From assembly GCA_916610825.1 (NCBI GenBank), contig OU744448.1, positions 848,501-912,500 of the forward strand: a stretch of DNA of 64,000 nt. Direction: 5' to 3'. The stretch's first letter is position 1. Each line of letters starts with the position of its first letter. Below, one piece after another: positions 34,335-47,300 of the stretch. The notes under the pieces were generated by a model. That model ran no database searches. It had not been told where the DNA came from and worked only from the letters and a program-made list of their open reading frames with translations. Origin of the DNA: Haliclystus octoradiatus. Lineage: Eukaryota > Cnidaria > Staurozoa > Stauromedusae > Haliclystidae. A program made the translations under genes and the position numbers.

Positions 34335-35339
34335 ATGACAATCGTTATAGGATTTGAAGGTAGTGCCAATAAACTCGGAATAGGTATTCTGCGTGATGGA
34401 GATATACTTTCAAATGTTAGACATACATACATTACTCCGCCTGGAGAAGGATTTCAGCCAAACGACACAGCTAGACATCATCAAAAATGGATTTTGGATG
34501 TCCTAAAAAGATCTATTGAAGATTCAAATGTATCCGTAAAAGAGATTGATTGTGTTGCCTACACGAAAGGACCAGGGATGGGGGCACCTTTAGTTTCTGT
34601 TGCTGTTGTTGCAAGAACAGTGGCGCAATTATGGAACAAACCAATTATTGGGGTCAATCATTGTATTGGCCACATTGAGATGGGGAGACAAGTTACGGGG
34701 GCAATAAATCCCACAGTACTGTACGTGAGTGGTGGAAATACGCAAGTTATCTCTTATTCAGAAAGACGATATAGAATATTTGGTGAGACCATTGACATTG
34801 CCGTTGGAAATTGTTTAGATCGTTTTGCAAGAGTCTTGAAACTTTCAAATGATCCAAGTCCTGGTTATAATATTGAAAAACTTGCTAGGAGCGGTACTAA
34901 ATTCGTTGAGCTACCTTACACTGTTAAAGGGATGGACGTCAGTTTCTCAGGCATATTATCGCACATCGAAAGTGCTGTAGATAAACTATTTGCAGAGGGA
35001 TTCACACCTGCGGATCTATGTTTCTCATTACAAGAAACATTATTTGCAATGTTAGTAGAAATAACAGAGCGTGCTATGGCCCATTGTGACTCTTCAGAGG
35101 TTATGATTGTTGGGGGGGTTGGATGCAACATCCGTTTACAAGAAATGATGGGAATAATGGCAAAGGAAAGAGGCGCTAAGCTATATGCAACTGATGAGAG
35201 ATATTGCATTGATAATGGTATTATGATTGCGCAAGCTGGATTAGAGATGTTCCGTTCAGGTCAGGTAACCCCTTTCGAAGAGACATGGTGTACCCAACGT
35301 TATAGAACAGATGAAGTGGAAGTCACTTGGAGAGATTAA
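34335..35339 (+). CDS. OSGEP: tRNA N6-adenosine threonylcarbamoyltransferase (KEOPS subunit)
   Basis: Kae1/OSGEP, the catalytic subunit of KEOPS, makes t6A at position 37 of ANN-decoding tRNAs (family knowledge). It is a single exon of 334 residues, the normal length for the cytosolic enzyme. The metal-binding [10 protein letters not shown] places His109 and His113 exactly as in human. The nucleotide-binding ASKHA motifs are present: [18 protein letters not shown] at the start, [12 protein letters not shown], and [13 protein letters not shown]. The C-terminus [11 protein letters not shown] is typical. A poly(A) signal AATAAA lies near 35579. Confidence 0.96.
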   Translation: MTIVIGFEGSANKLGIGILRDGDILSNVRHTYITPPGEGFQPNDTARHHQKWILDVLKRSIEDSNVSVKEIDCVAYTKGPGMGAPLVSVAVVARTVAQLWNKPIIGVNHCIGHIEMGRQVTGAINPTVLYVSGGNTQVISYSERRYRIFGETIDIAVGNCLDRFARVLKLSNDPSPGYNIEKLARSGTKFVELPYTVKGMDVSFSGILSHIESAVDKLFAEGFTPADLCFSLQETLFAMLVEITERAMAHCDSSEVMIVGGVGCNIRLQEMMGIMAKERGAKLYATDERYCIDNGIMIAQAGLEMFRSGQVTPFEETWCTQRYRTDEVEVTWRD

Positions 35340-35813
35340 TGTTTCAACTGGGATGATAGTATTTATATGAAAACAGGATAGAAGGCTCAAAATTAATTTA
35401 GATTATAATGAAATAGTTTTGATAAGAATTTCAAATTTAAGCATTATAAATTTGTTTCATTTTTTATAAGATTATATTTGTAGCTTTACAGTAAACATCG
35501 GGAATGGCATACATACATTTGAAAGTTAAGGCAGTAATTTCTTTTCCACTTACAAGGTTATGAATAAATTTGTTTTCCAATAAATATTTTTCAAGTCCAT
35601 GTTTGAGTAGCATGTTACAATGTTACTGCGACAATAACATAAAATGATACCATTCATCGGAACGAGGCCAAAGTTTTGGCTCATTTGCCCCCTCTATCTG
35701 GCGGGGCATCATCGTCCGCGTGAAATGAAGCTTGCAGACCGAAGTTAGCTGATGGATGGGTGATCTTTTGAGCGTTTTATCTTTTTGAAATTAAACAATA
35801 GACCTGTTATTCA

Positions 35814-38800
35814 ATGGCCAATAAATCTGAGTTATCCGTTTGCTTTCATAAGTTTAATAGCATGTATTCTGATGAAGAACTGCTCATTGGAGACGATGAT
35901 GACTTTATCGAAGATGAAGAAGAAATTAATATAGATCTTGAACTTGGAGGTCAAGAAAACGGACGAACCTCAACTGCTTCAATTCAAATGGATGGTGTTG
36001 ACCATGAAATGTTTGCTGATACAACACTTAATTCATCTGAAGCTATGGAAAGTCGAATATGGGATCTTCAGACAAAAATGGGGTAAGAAATATAACCACT
36101 GTCAATATCATGTCTTCCTGCTACCAACCCTTTCGGCGTCAATGTAAAACTTTGCTGCATATCATTTCAATGTCAGAAATATGTGCGGACAATTAATTCT
36201 GAATGAATAATATGTGCCATATTGATTAACCGTCTGAACAATGTACGGTTTGGCTAGCACAGCTGTTGCAACATACAGGGGGCAGACAAATCTATTTGTT
36301 ACTAAACATTTTGAAAACAAGGTAAATGAACTTCTTCAGAAGTGCCGCAACCAATTTCATTTCCTGTGTGTAAATATCAAGAGTACATCAATTGTATTCT
36401 ACAGAATTAAAAAACATTACTTTGAATTTTGCTAACGTATTGCAGAAGGGTTTCAACTCAAAGTCAAAACCAAACTTGGGGCTGGCAACATCAGCCGCCC
36501 CTCCTGTGTCAACTGGATTAATAGGCCTACTAATTACTAGTTCATCATCAACAATAGACAGAAACATTAAAAGCGAAAATTCTAATTTTGGCAGGCTGGG
36601 GTTTTATGATGAACCAAACTGAATTGGGATTAGGTGCAACACCAAATAGCATAAAGTTCACATTTGGGTTTATGCCTATGAACCAAATGTAGTAAATGTT
36701 GCCGGATATTGTCGGACCCTGTTTATAGTCCAAACCCCATTAAAAACCCAGATGAAAAAGTTAAAAGATTTGTGGTGGCCGAACCAAAATATCAGACACT
36801 GGGAAGAGCAATTAAATTTAATGGGCTTTCCATGTCAATGTAATCATATCTAAATTTTATTGTGTATTTAATTTAGATCCTAATATGTAATTAAACTGTA
36901 TTTGAGAAATCAGTTTCTCATGTTCTATCTGAGACCCCCATCATTCTATAAAATTAGTAATATTCAAGGGTGACATTGATATGCATATACCCCTACTCAA
37001 GACTGCAGAGTTTGCTGGTTGCGGCTAAGATCTTAGCTGTAGAAACAAGAATTTCAACTTTAATCTTGACCTTTTCTGACTGCACATAAATTGTAATTTT
37101 TTTTACAGTTTTCTATAAAATCCAACCGCAGAACAGGATAAAAATATCAAAAACTGTGCATCCAGCCTGACTAAATAAAATTTGAATTATAACTCAGCCG
37201 CATAAATTACAAACTCTGCAGTCCCCTACTGTTGCTGGTTTATTTGACTCAAATTAAAGAATATGAATAGTTGTGCAGCTCAAATAGATATAGGTAGATA
37301 CTAAAAAGCCAATAAGTAAACTGACCAGGTTCGTGACCACCGTGCATGATATCTGGCAATCATTAAACAATGCGGTCACAGAACTGGCCCCATGTTCTCC
37401 TGCCCCTCTCAATATTTCAGTTGTCCCTTGTGTGTGTTTATTTTTAGGCGGGCCCGCTTTCGTGTTCATCGTGTAATGGATCACATAATAACAAGGTACA
37501 ATTTTCCCTTTTATGATGTGTATCTAATATAAATGTAATTATTAAATAGTCAATTTGTGAGATTGCTACGCGCCTTGTTGGTACAATGCTCAATGGAAGT
37601 AATCAGAGCATTTATAGTTCATAAATTATGTGTTGTGTGTCCCGATTTGATGCTGGCCTCATTATTATCATTAGCCTTAATATAAAACTCATATCATGGA
37701 ATAGATATTCAGTTTTCGTGAAGAAAGTGTTAGCATTTGCAACTTGTCTTTTATTTCGTATCTCATTCTATTGATAACATTCTTTGTCTTGATTATTTAT
37801 TTATTACAATACTCATACATGTGTATCTTTAAATATTTTCAAAATTTGTCACCGGGAGACCCACGGTTTGATAAAATGGGAGATTCTTATACTGGGAGTC
37901 CCGGAAGACTAGCACAAATATTCAAATTATTTTAGAGAAAATTCAGAAGAAAAATCAGCTGCTTTCTTTTCTTGGTCAGAGGAGTGAATCTTTGCATTAT
38001 TTGTCACATTCTTATGACAATAATGTCAGTAAAATAAAAAGATGTAGATCCACAATGTTTACATGATGAATTCACCTGAAAAATTTTCTAAGAAAAAAAT
38101 ATTTGATTGGACCCTGGTAAGACCATGAGTCTGAAGTGACGTGCCGTCCTGATTTGTACGTAATATTTCACCCTGTTGATTATTTGTTCAACATGTTCCA
38201 ATGTGTTTTTACGTTATTGAATGCAACCAGCATCAAATTTACTTTAAATTATAGCAGAAGATCCATGTGGTCCCTATAAATTGCACAAGCCCCAGGGACA
38301 GTTCCCAACTACCTACCCCGTCTCTTGGCTAAACAATGTACAATGATAAGTTTATTGTAGCCCAACTATCCTGTACAGCAGAGTTGCATATTAGATATTT
38401 CAGAATGTTCTGAAACACAGCCTTCTAATTATATTTTGTGAATTATAATTACAGTACTGTTAATTTATGTTGATGATGTCACATTCCAGGTTGTTCAGTC
38501 TTATTCTGGTGATTACTGATATCATCCTTGTCATTGTTAGTTTGGCTTCTGGTATGGGAGAAGAAGTAGGTTTAAACACACACAACCACTGTTCATTGTT
38601 AACTCTTTTCATACCATATCCAATAGAATTTGAACAAAATTTCATTTGTCATTTTGAACCTTATTCTGATTATAGAAAACTAAACAGAGATAAATTATAT
38701 TTTCTGTTTATTTTCTTAGCGCTGATCAATTATTAATTTTTAATTTCAGGTATTTGAACCAATAACATTGGCTATTGTATCATACTTTATGCTTGAACTT

Positions 38801-41800
38801 TTGTTACGGCTATTTGCATGGGGGTGAGTGAGGCAATCATATTCAGTTATGCTGTAGCCAATTGTTTCTAAAATACCGGCACAATCTTTTTAAGATTTGT
38901 CTGTTTGTAAGATCGATCCATTCGATATTTGAGATTTGTGTTAGCCTACACAGGCATGAGAAATTTCCTCCAATCAGTCTAATTTAATCAGTCCTCTTAT
39001 CTAGGTATCGTTTTGATAGGTTTCAAAGGGTTTTCCTCCCTTTTGACTGAACTTTACGACTCTCAGTTTCATGGAGCAGAATGTGGTACAATCTATCAAT
39101 CATTTTATTTCAATCATCAGCTATTCAGAAAACGTGACAAGCTACAAGCTTTTTTCATAGGACTGATACAAAATATAGGAATAAGGCAAAAATAGTTGCG
39201 GTTATATTCTGTTTAGAAGTTCTTAACACCCTCCTGTACGACACACATTGGAGCATCATTTTCTTTTTGTTTTCATAATATCATGTGTATTATTCATCTT
39301 TGCAGAAAAGACTTTTTCAAACATTGGCTGGAAATCCTTGACATGACCGTTGTCATCATCACTTTCTGCGTGACAGTCATCTACTCGTCAATTGCGTTGG
39401 GGCATCAAGGATTTGCAAAGTAAGAATTTGGATTGTTTTCTTCGCTATCAGATGTATCTTTTTCTTTTGCAGAGTTTTAATTTGCATTTCTACTTTCTAG
39501 ATTGGTCGTAGTTGGTCGCTTTATACGTTTCTTGTTACTGTTGCGTTTGTTCACTGGGAAACGTTTCATGACGAAAGCAACTAGGCAATTGGTAAGCAAT
39601 AGAGCTACAGTAGTGGAACCTCCATTGGCTTATGAGAAAGCACGCAAACGTTTTGAATGATTTACTTGAATGCAGCTATAGGCTATGATTTAACTACCAC
39701 AACGAAAATTAAATAGTGAAACCTGTGTATAACAGCCAGCTATGAGATATGAATTGACCACTATTTGCAGGTGACCTTTATAGACAGGGTCGGTTCAATA
39801 GAAAATACTATTTTAAGCATTGTGACAGATGACCACTAAATAGAGATGACCTTTATCACAGGTGTAACTTTAATTAACTTTGCTTAATTTTCTTTTGGAC
39901 ATTTCTGTTTGTTTTCTGGTAACGTTACTCTGTCTATTACTTGTATCCTCATACAGATATCACAAAATAAACGGCGATATCAGAAAGATGGTTTTGATCT
40001 TGATTTGACATACATTACAGGTACGCCCACTGTCAAGTTTATATCTATCTAAAGTTTGGAAATGTTTCATTTGTTGTTCAATCATCAGCCTTTACCAGCA
40101 AACAAATTGAAATCAAAACAATAATTGATGTACTGCGAATTCAGTAGTCATTAGTGAATTTAATAGGATTTCAAGCAGTATTATTAAGACAGTCACAATA
40201 GGTATACACATTGAAAAGTTGCTATGATTTAGAACTACAATGATCACCATTATCCATATGTAAGACTATGGTCGACGTGAGGGAGACATGAACGACACAG
40301 TAATAGTTTCAAGTAGTTCTCATATCACTGGTCCCTCAACGAACTCTAAACGCGAGTCCCTACACATGACTTCAAACCCTGTTTTATATAATAACAATCA
40401 CCGCTGACCTGCAATCCCGCAGTCAGCTTGCAGACTTTACAAATTTAAGTTACATAAGTTACATCATAAATTACATCACGGCTATGATCACAGGAAGGGA
40501 CAACACGCAATACATCTAAACATAAATCACACATCCCTACCTGATTTCAAGATCACATAGCACATAATTTACAAACTTAAATAATAAACTAAACAGTAGA
40601 CATACACCATACTTACATTTATTACATCGTCCATAGTAGAGTTCCTACTTACTGCATCCCAGAATGTATAAAAACGACCCTGTTTGGAAATTTAAAAATT
40701 AAATATTGTTCTCAATTTCAGAACGTGTGATTGCTATGTCCTTTCCGTCATCTGGTAAAACGTCATTATACAGAAACCCAATCGAAGTATGTCACAACAT
40801 TGTCACATTCATCATCATCAACATTATCCTCAAGCAACTGCGAGAATTATGAATTGTTTTGTTGTTATAGGAAGTGTCACGATTTATGAATACGAAGCAT
40901 CCAAATCAATATAAAATATACAATCTGTGCAGTATGTATCCATGTTGTAATGTGTATGCCTTTTGAAATGTTGAGCGTGATTATGTTACATTATGTTGTT
41001 AACTTGCTTGTAGGTGAACGTGCATATGAATCAACCTGGTTTAACAATAGCGTTGAACGTTTTCTAATTGATGATCATAATGTACCACGTTTGAGGTATG
41101 ATACTTATTTCCTACTCTGTAGAATATATGGTTTACTTGAATGTGTTTGTTTGATCAGCACAATATCAACCATTAAGTTAGTTTATTTTTGTTGTGTAAT
41201 GTGTGTAACTGTGCATGAATGATATGTATTTATCAAGCTGTTATGTCTTGTATATGTAATCTTGTATTCTATGTGTAATTAACCTCATCACCCTATGTAG
41301 CTCTTGTAATCTATTTATGTGTAATTTGAATAATAAATTAGTTCCAGTTTGGCCGTTGTTGTGTTTACTGGTAAACAACATCGTTCATAGCAAAGCCTGC
41401 TGTACAACAGTTTTTACGTACAGTCACACGCTGTCAGCTAAAAGTTACTTGCTGCTGGAGCTTGTGATTTTGTAATGCTTTTCTTGCAACTCACTATACT
41501 ACTTGTGTTAATAGAATGATATACAACCACACCTTACGTGTTTCATATCGCATAAATGTTATGTAAAAAGTGCCTGATTTTCACTATGAAAGTCACAGAA
41601 AAATAGATAATATGTTCTTCATTTACTATTTGTACTTTGTTTTTATCAGAAACGCTTGTCGCACCATGAAATTTGAACAATGTCATAATTTGATACAGTT
41701 AGGCTGGACAAGATAATACTTGTCAAATATTTTGTATTTATTTGTTTCATAAATTCAATGTCATATAATCATGATCAAGTCATGCAAACCATGTGAGATG

Positions 41801-44061
41801 TTCTGAAAGCTACAAATATGGATATTTTCTAATAAATTTTTTTAGTCAATTGCTCCAATTTTGCCATGATGTTAAAGATTGGATGCAGCAAGATGATGCA
41901 AATATTGTTGTAGTTCATTGCAAAGGTGGTAAAGGTATGTTCAATTTTATTCGATTAGAGTGACTTTTGTTGGCAATGTTGACATTTGCAAGAACCTCAA
42001 CTACAAGTCAAAGATTATTCGTTAAAAATTATTGTTTATGTTGATGCAGGTAGAACTGGCACTTGTATTGCGGCATGGTTACTCTTTGCTGGACAATTCA
42101 AAGATGCGCATGTATGCCTAATTGACAATGATTTTACTTTGAATACATTCCTTTGTGTTAACTTAGCAGGTTAATTGTCGATTTGTTTACATCTATTGTG
42201 CAGAAAAGTTTGGCGTATTTTGGATTCCGTAGAACTGATAAAGCAAAGGGAAGTCAATTCCAAGGGGTTGAAACCCCCAGCCAGGTAATTAGTGGGTCTA
42301 TTGATAATGCAATCTTGTTACCCTATGTAGCAGCTTCTTTGAGAAAATTTCTGCACATGCAATTCAATGTGCCATTTTGTATGCAGCAACTCCTGTAGAT
42401 TTAAGGATATAACTTATGCATCAATACTTCACAATCATTTCACTATGATGGCAGTTGCTAACTTGACGTGTTTGACAAATAATTTTATTCAGGCTTCTGG
42501 CTGGCATACATTAATTAAAGGTGTGGGAATCCAATTTGATCTTGAAATTCAGATCAGATCAGATTCCAGATAGTTCATACCCGTAGTCAATTTTCTGGAA
42601 ATCCGATCCGATGCACACCTCTAGTATGCATGCTTATCATCCTTCAATGTGTTTGTTTATTTGCAGAGTCGCTACGTTGCTTATTTAGAACGTGTCATCA
42701 AAGATATGGATGGACGGTTGCCTACGCAAAGGCCACTCATCCTTACAGAAATAAAAATTCATGGCGCTAACAGTAAGACTATATTACCTATCATTTTTGT
42801 AAATTCTAGATTAGAAATAATATTTGAAACTATCAACTATTTTATAGGTATCGGCAATGGAGATGGAAAAGATTTAAAAATGGAAATTATTATGGAGAAT
42901 AAAGTAGCTTTTGAATTGAACTTTGCTGCCCCAGTCGGAGCACAGGTAACTTGATTGGATCAATTTCCATTCAGCTTTCTGTGATGTGCTGCGGCTTTTG
43001 AAATTTGATATATTATTTGGCTTATAGTTATTGGTTAATAAAGACAGGCATCATGGAACAGTGAAAGCATTCTTTGATGATTCCTTTTGTCCTACGTTGA
43101 TCGGCGATGTCAAAATTAAATTCTATTCTTCTTCGCCTGTAAGTTTACTTTACCAGCAATTATGATTTATTATAGCAATTTGATTATTAGATCTGTTTGA
43201 GTGTTTGTTAGTTGCAATTCCAGTAATTTGAATTCAATTGAGTTTACTCTATACAAAATATCTATTTTGATAAATGTTAGATTGATTGTAACTTTTGTTT
43301 TCATCTTCCTAAATTTTGTTGAGGTTTGACCTACAGATCTGAAAATTATCAAATTCCCTCTGGATTTGCTCTAGCTAGCCCTAGGATTTGATCTAGGACC
43401 TCAGCATAGTCAGACCCTGTCTACATGTAAACTTGTATATATAATAACAACAACCTATAAGATCTTGATAAATTGACCACTATAGGCAGGTGGACTTTAT
43501 GTACAGGGTATGTGGATTATAACAATGGTGTTGATATTATTAATATTGTTGATTAGAAATTTGTTATTGTATTTGATTTTGAATTAAAGGATGTACCAAA
43601 AGCATACGATGACTGTGCTTTCTTCTTCTGGTTTCATACTAGTTTTATTCAAAATCACAAGTAAGTTTATTTATTAGTCATACATTACACTTATAAATGC
43701 ATTTTCGTATCGTATAAATAGGCACTAAATTACATCAATTTCAAATCTACAACCTGATCTTCTATTTCCTGGTCCCTTGATTAAGTCCTTCAGTAGTTAA
43801 ATTTAAATAAACTTGGGCAACAAAACTAGGCTCATCTACCATGAAGCATGTGCAATGTCACACATAAATAAATAAATACACATTGTCAACCCCGTTAAAA
43901 TTACTCGTATCAAAGTGGGACTTTGGAATTGATTGTTTCTATTCAGGCTAATTCTTCCCAGAAAGGAATTGGATAATCCCCACAAAGCGAAAGATTTTAA
44001 AGTGTATGGTGAAAAGTTTGATGTAACATTACGCTTCAAAGACCCAGCAGTAGGACAGTAG
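35814..44061 (+). CDS. Voltage-sensing phosphoinositide phosphatase (VSP/TPTE family)
   Basis: Plasma-membrane PI phosphatase switched by voltage (family knowledge). Seventeen coding exons with consistent phases, about 542 residues: 35814-36082, 38490-38565, 38750-38823, 39306-39419, 39501-39591, 39957-40020, 40722-40786, 40871-40931, 41014-41095, 41846-41934, 42050-42111, 42204-42284, 42667-42772, 42848-42945, 43028-43138, 43590-43660, 43947-44061. An acidic N-terminus is followed by S1 (LVITDIILVIVSLAS), S2 (ITLAIVSYFMLELLLRLF), S3 (LDMTVVIITFCV) and S4 (VVVGRFIRFLLLLRLFTGKR; Arg184, Arg187, Leu190, Arg193). The lipid-binding linker is QNKRRYQKDG (211-220). The phosphatase has DDHN (Asp292) and HCKGGKGRTG (Cys324, Arg330). 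A PTEN-type C2 domain ends RFKDPAVGQ. CX5R is intact, so activity is expected. An extra exon in the 2.4-kb first intron is possible. Confidence 0.93.
36083..38489 (+). other. First intron of the phosphatase gene
   Basis: 2.4 kb without a recognised element. A short open stretch at 36241-36320 has a possible donor but no family similarity that I know. Phase 2 at both sides lets exon 1 join S1 directly. Confidence 0.4.
39095..39180 (-). mobile_element. ATG-tailed LINE 3' end, copy 3
   Basis: TTCAATCATCAGCTATTCAG then CAAGCTTTTTTCATAGGACTGAT matches the LINE 3' UTR in minus orientation. Phosphatase intron 3. Confidence 0.4.
39716..39870. mobile_element. pogo-type MITE, near full-length copy
   Basis: AGTGAAACCTGTGTATAACA, CCAGCTATGAGATATGAATT, GACCACTATTTGCAGGTGAC and TTCAATAGAAAATACTATTT occur in family order. 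This copy best shows the similarity to the 25.7-26.8 kb satellite unit. Confidence 0.6.
41190..41409 (+). mobile_element. Solo LTR related to the 13.1-14.0 kb element
   Basis: TGTTGTGTAATG starts and CTGTACAACA ends it. The interior shares TATTCTATGTGTAATTAACS, TCATCACCCTATGT and AATAAATYAGTTCCAGTTTG with the two repeats at 13137-14049, in opposite orientation. It is a fossil in phosphatase intron 9. Confidence 0.55.
42518..42625. mobile_element. Short hAT-like MITE
   Basis: The left end AAAGGTGTGGGAATCC and the right end read inward AGAGGTGTGCATCGGATC flank AGATCAGATCAGATTCC-type words. About 108 bp, intron 12 of the phosphatase. Tentative. Confidence 0.35.
43425..43515. mobile_element. pogo-type MITE, fragment
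   Basis: TTGACCACTATAGGCAGGTG and GACTTTATGTACAGGGTATG. Phosphatase intron 15. Confidence 0.45.
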
Positions 44062-44379
44062 ATTTGTATATAATGTAGTTAAACTAGGGAATGATTATTA
44101 CTGATTCAATGAATTAATAAGACAATGAAATTACAAAATATGTTTATATAAATATAATAATAATAATAATAATAATAGTTCATTCTATTTTACTAGCTGA
44201 TGATTATGTACATTGTGAGCAGAATTCTGCCTAGATATTTTTTAATTAGATATTTTCAAAGATTTTTACAGCGTTCTCCATGTTGTTGTTAGCTCATCCA
44301 TATGTCATGTTGACTTGTGAGGGATGCATGCTTGTATTTTACACCATTAAGAGCTTAATACGGATATCATTTCAACATC
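44062..44379. other. Convergent gap phosphatase / RRM1
   Basis: 318 bp holding both 3' ends and a short (AAT)n run at 44155-44177. No other feature is seen. Confidence 0.5.
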
Positions 44380-47300
44380 TTATCCACTACACATGAGACA
44401 AGCATCTTTGTTTTCAATCGAGCATGCCAACTGTTGGGCTGCTAATTGCTCATCAATATTTTGTTGTTTGCCTTCTTTCAATTGTGTTTTATCGACTGTA
44501 AATTGGATGGCATCAGCTGCAGGTCGTGTACGAAGGTAGTACATACCAGTCTTCAATCCCTGCAAGAAAATCAATTAATTACAAGGTAAATACATTTAAC
44601 ATCAAATGATCTGAATAGCAATTATAAACTGTACATTCAAAATGACAATCTCAGTTAGCACAGTTTGAAGGGACTGTGCAGACCAGCGGTCTTCTTCTCT
44701 CTGGTGTTCAATGTTTATGAAAAATGAAAAGCTGCATGACACCATCTTGCCTTGTGTATTTTTCCACGACGCTGACTTGTTTTCTTGAATTAGTATAGTT
44801 GCGATCTAATCTTATTATTTCATGGTATGTCCACATATTGTAAACATTAGTTATTGACACAATCAAATGGAAAGACCAGAAATATCTGAAGCTGAAACAG
44901 GACCTCAGCTCAAAGCTACGGAAATCTGTCCGTGCAAATGCAATGACAGTTGACAGTATGCCACCAGTCTGCAGAGTATGGCAATGGCGCACCCAAGATT
45001 CAACGATATTCAGATATTTTACGGTCAAATGTCAACAAAGTATTTGCTGTTGCGCACCCGAGATATGCAGACTAGAGACCCGAGATATGCAGACTAGAGT
45101 ATGTGTGTGTTTGAAATTTTGCAAAAGGAAACTACAAATTTCTGCGAGTCTTTCAGACTATCGATTTGCTCTGGTCTTTCTAAAAAATTATTTATTATCT
45201 GGATAATGTAATCAAGGTATGATGTTGCTATCCATGCTTCGTAGATTAATCGGCTACAGTAGGCTATTCTGTTTGGAATTGTAATCATATTTCCAAAAGT
45301 TGTTACCTACATAACGTATATGTATATTGATCAACATTTGTGAATAGTGTCAAATAGTCAATCGTTAGCATATAGTACAATTTACTGGACTTGTTGAACT
45401 TGCTGTTGACTTAGTCTCTTTTGAAATTGTTGAATAATAAAAACATGTTTACGTTTTTGTGCTGACTCGTTTTATTGTCGTATATTTTCTGACTTCAAAG
45501 TTATAGTTTAGCCTGCACAACCATAAAATGCGATAGGCCCTTATTCAGGCATGAGAGTCAAGCTCAGTCGAAAAAGAGGAAAAAACCTTGAAAAATACCA
45601 AAACAATAAAAAAATAATGCTTCAAGTGAATTTCCTTTGTTTGAGAGCTGATAGAAAACGAGGAAATTAGCTTTTCCGAGGAACTCTCTCATTATTGATT
45701 CCTGTCCTTCAGAGTTTTCTAGCAAAATCGAAATTAATTATGAAATAGGAATAAATGTTTAGGCCATTTCTGTTTGTTTTGCTATCCTCGACCTTGCAGC
45801 TTTCAATCCAGCGAACCAAAATGCGAAGTCGATGTAGTGACGTACATTTGTAGTAAATTTGCACCCAAAAATAATACATAAGGGCTGCCGGTCTGCATAG
45901 TCCCTTTAACATTATCAAGTAGTTGGAATGCGATTTTATTTAACCATTTCTGATATGCATTAAAAAGCTGAAACAGAAGTTCATCATCATATTACAATTA
46001 TTTACCTTTTTCCATCCATAGAAATGCATTTTTGTTAGACTGCCAGTATCTGGTTTGGCAAAGAAGACATTGAAGGACTGACTCTGATCAATGAATGCAC
46101 CGCGATCTGCTGCCATGTCGATGAGTGTCTTTTGTTTCAGCTCCCAGACAGTCTTGTATAAATCTTTGATGTGCTGTGGTATCTCATCAATGTTCTAGAA
46201 TAAAGAAGACGCAATGATTTATCATTTTATGCTGGTGAGTTTCAAAAACTTTCTATTGTGATGTTGAGAGGTGATGGATTCCTTTGCATCAGTTTGTTGC
46301 TAAACTGTTCTGATATGGGATAATTCTAATAATTTTTCTCTTTCCAGCACAGTCAGTAACATACACATTGAAAATTATTATTATATCAACTATTAAAAAT
46401 TGTTATACATACTTGAATCGATCCATTGTAGGCAATCAATTGATTTTTCATTCCATCGTCCCATAACCCAAGCTCAGTTAAATCACGCAAAAGATGCTTG
46501 TTGACAATCTACACGATAAACAAACAAATAAATAATCATATTCAATTTCATGCTTATACTATGATTGAGGGATTAGAAAATTCTATGACAGTGTTTGGAA
46601 GCTGTATCTATATGAGAAAAAACTTTTGCTTGGTTCTGTGGTTAAATAAGAAGAGAATCTAACAAAAACAAATGACAGTAAATATTACCTGGAATTCACC
46701 AGATAGAACTCTTCTTGAGTAGATGTTACTTGTGTAAGGCTCGATTGATTCGTTGTTACCGAGGATTTGTGCTGTGGAAGCTGTTGGCATTGGTGCTAAC
46801 AATAAGCTGTTACGTATACCATGCCTACAAAGATTGAGATTATTATTAAATATCAAATTATTCAGATGAACCAATAAGCTTCAACTGGAATATGCTACCC
46901 ACATTCACCTAGATCCTCCACAAATCGTGTGAGCTATAATAGTTTTTGTGGGGGTGGTTGATCAATATTTAAAGTGGGTGTGTAGTAATGGCTGGAAGTA
47001 ATTCCTGATGCTAGCCGATTGTTCTCCTGCCAGGGAATGAAAAAGACCATGTGGGTTAAAGCATTATAATGCTACACAAAACCGTTTCTTGCCACGCCTA
47101 TTGACAATGCCTGTGTCTATTGAATTTGTCCATGACAAGTGATCATTCAGTGTTTGATGTTGAGAAAGATCAGATCATTCAAATTCGAAGCATACTTTGC
47201 AATCTTTTCTTTCAATGCTGCCCAGTCCCAGAGTGAAGATGGAGTGACATCCCACAAGTCAAACTGAAGAATGCCTTGACTGGCAGGTGATCCTGGGTAG

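Noticed and set aside
36241-36435. Extra exon of the voltage-sensing phosphatase
   Set aside because: It has no acceptor that I can see, and exon 1 joins S1 in phase without it.
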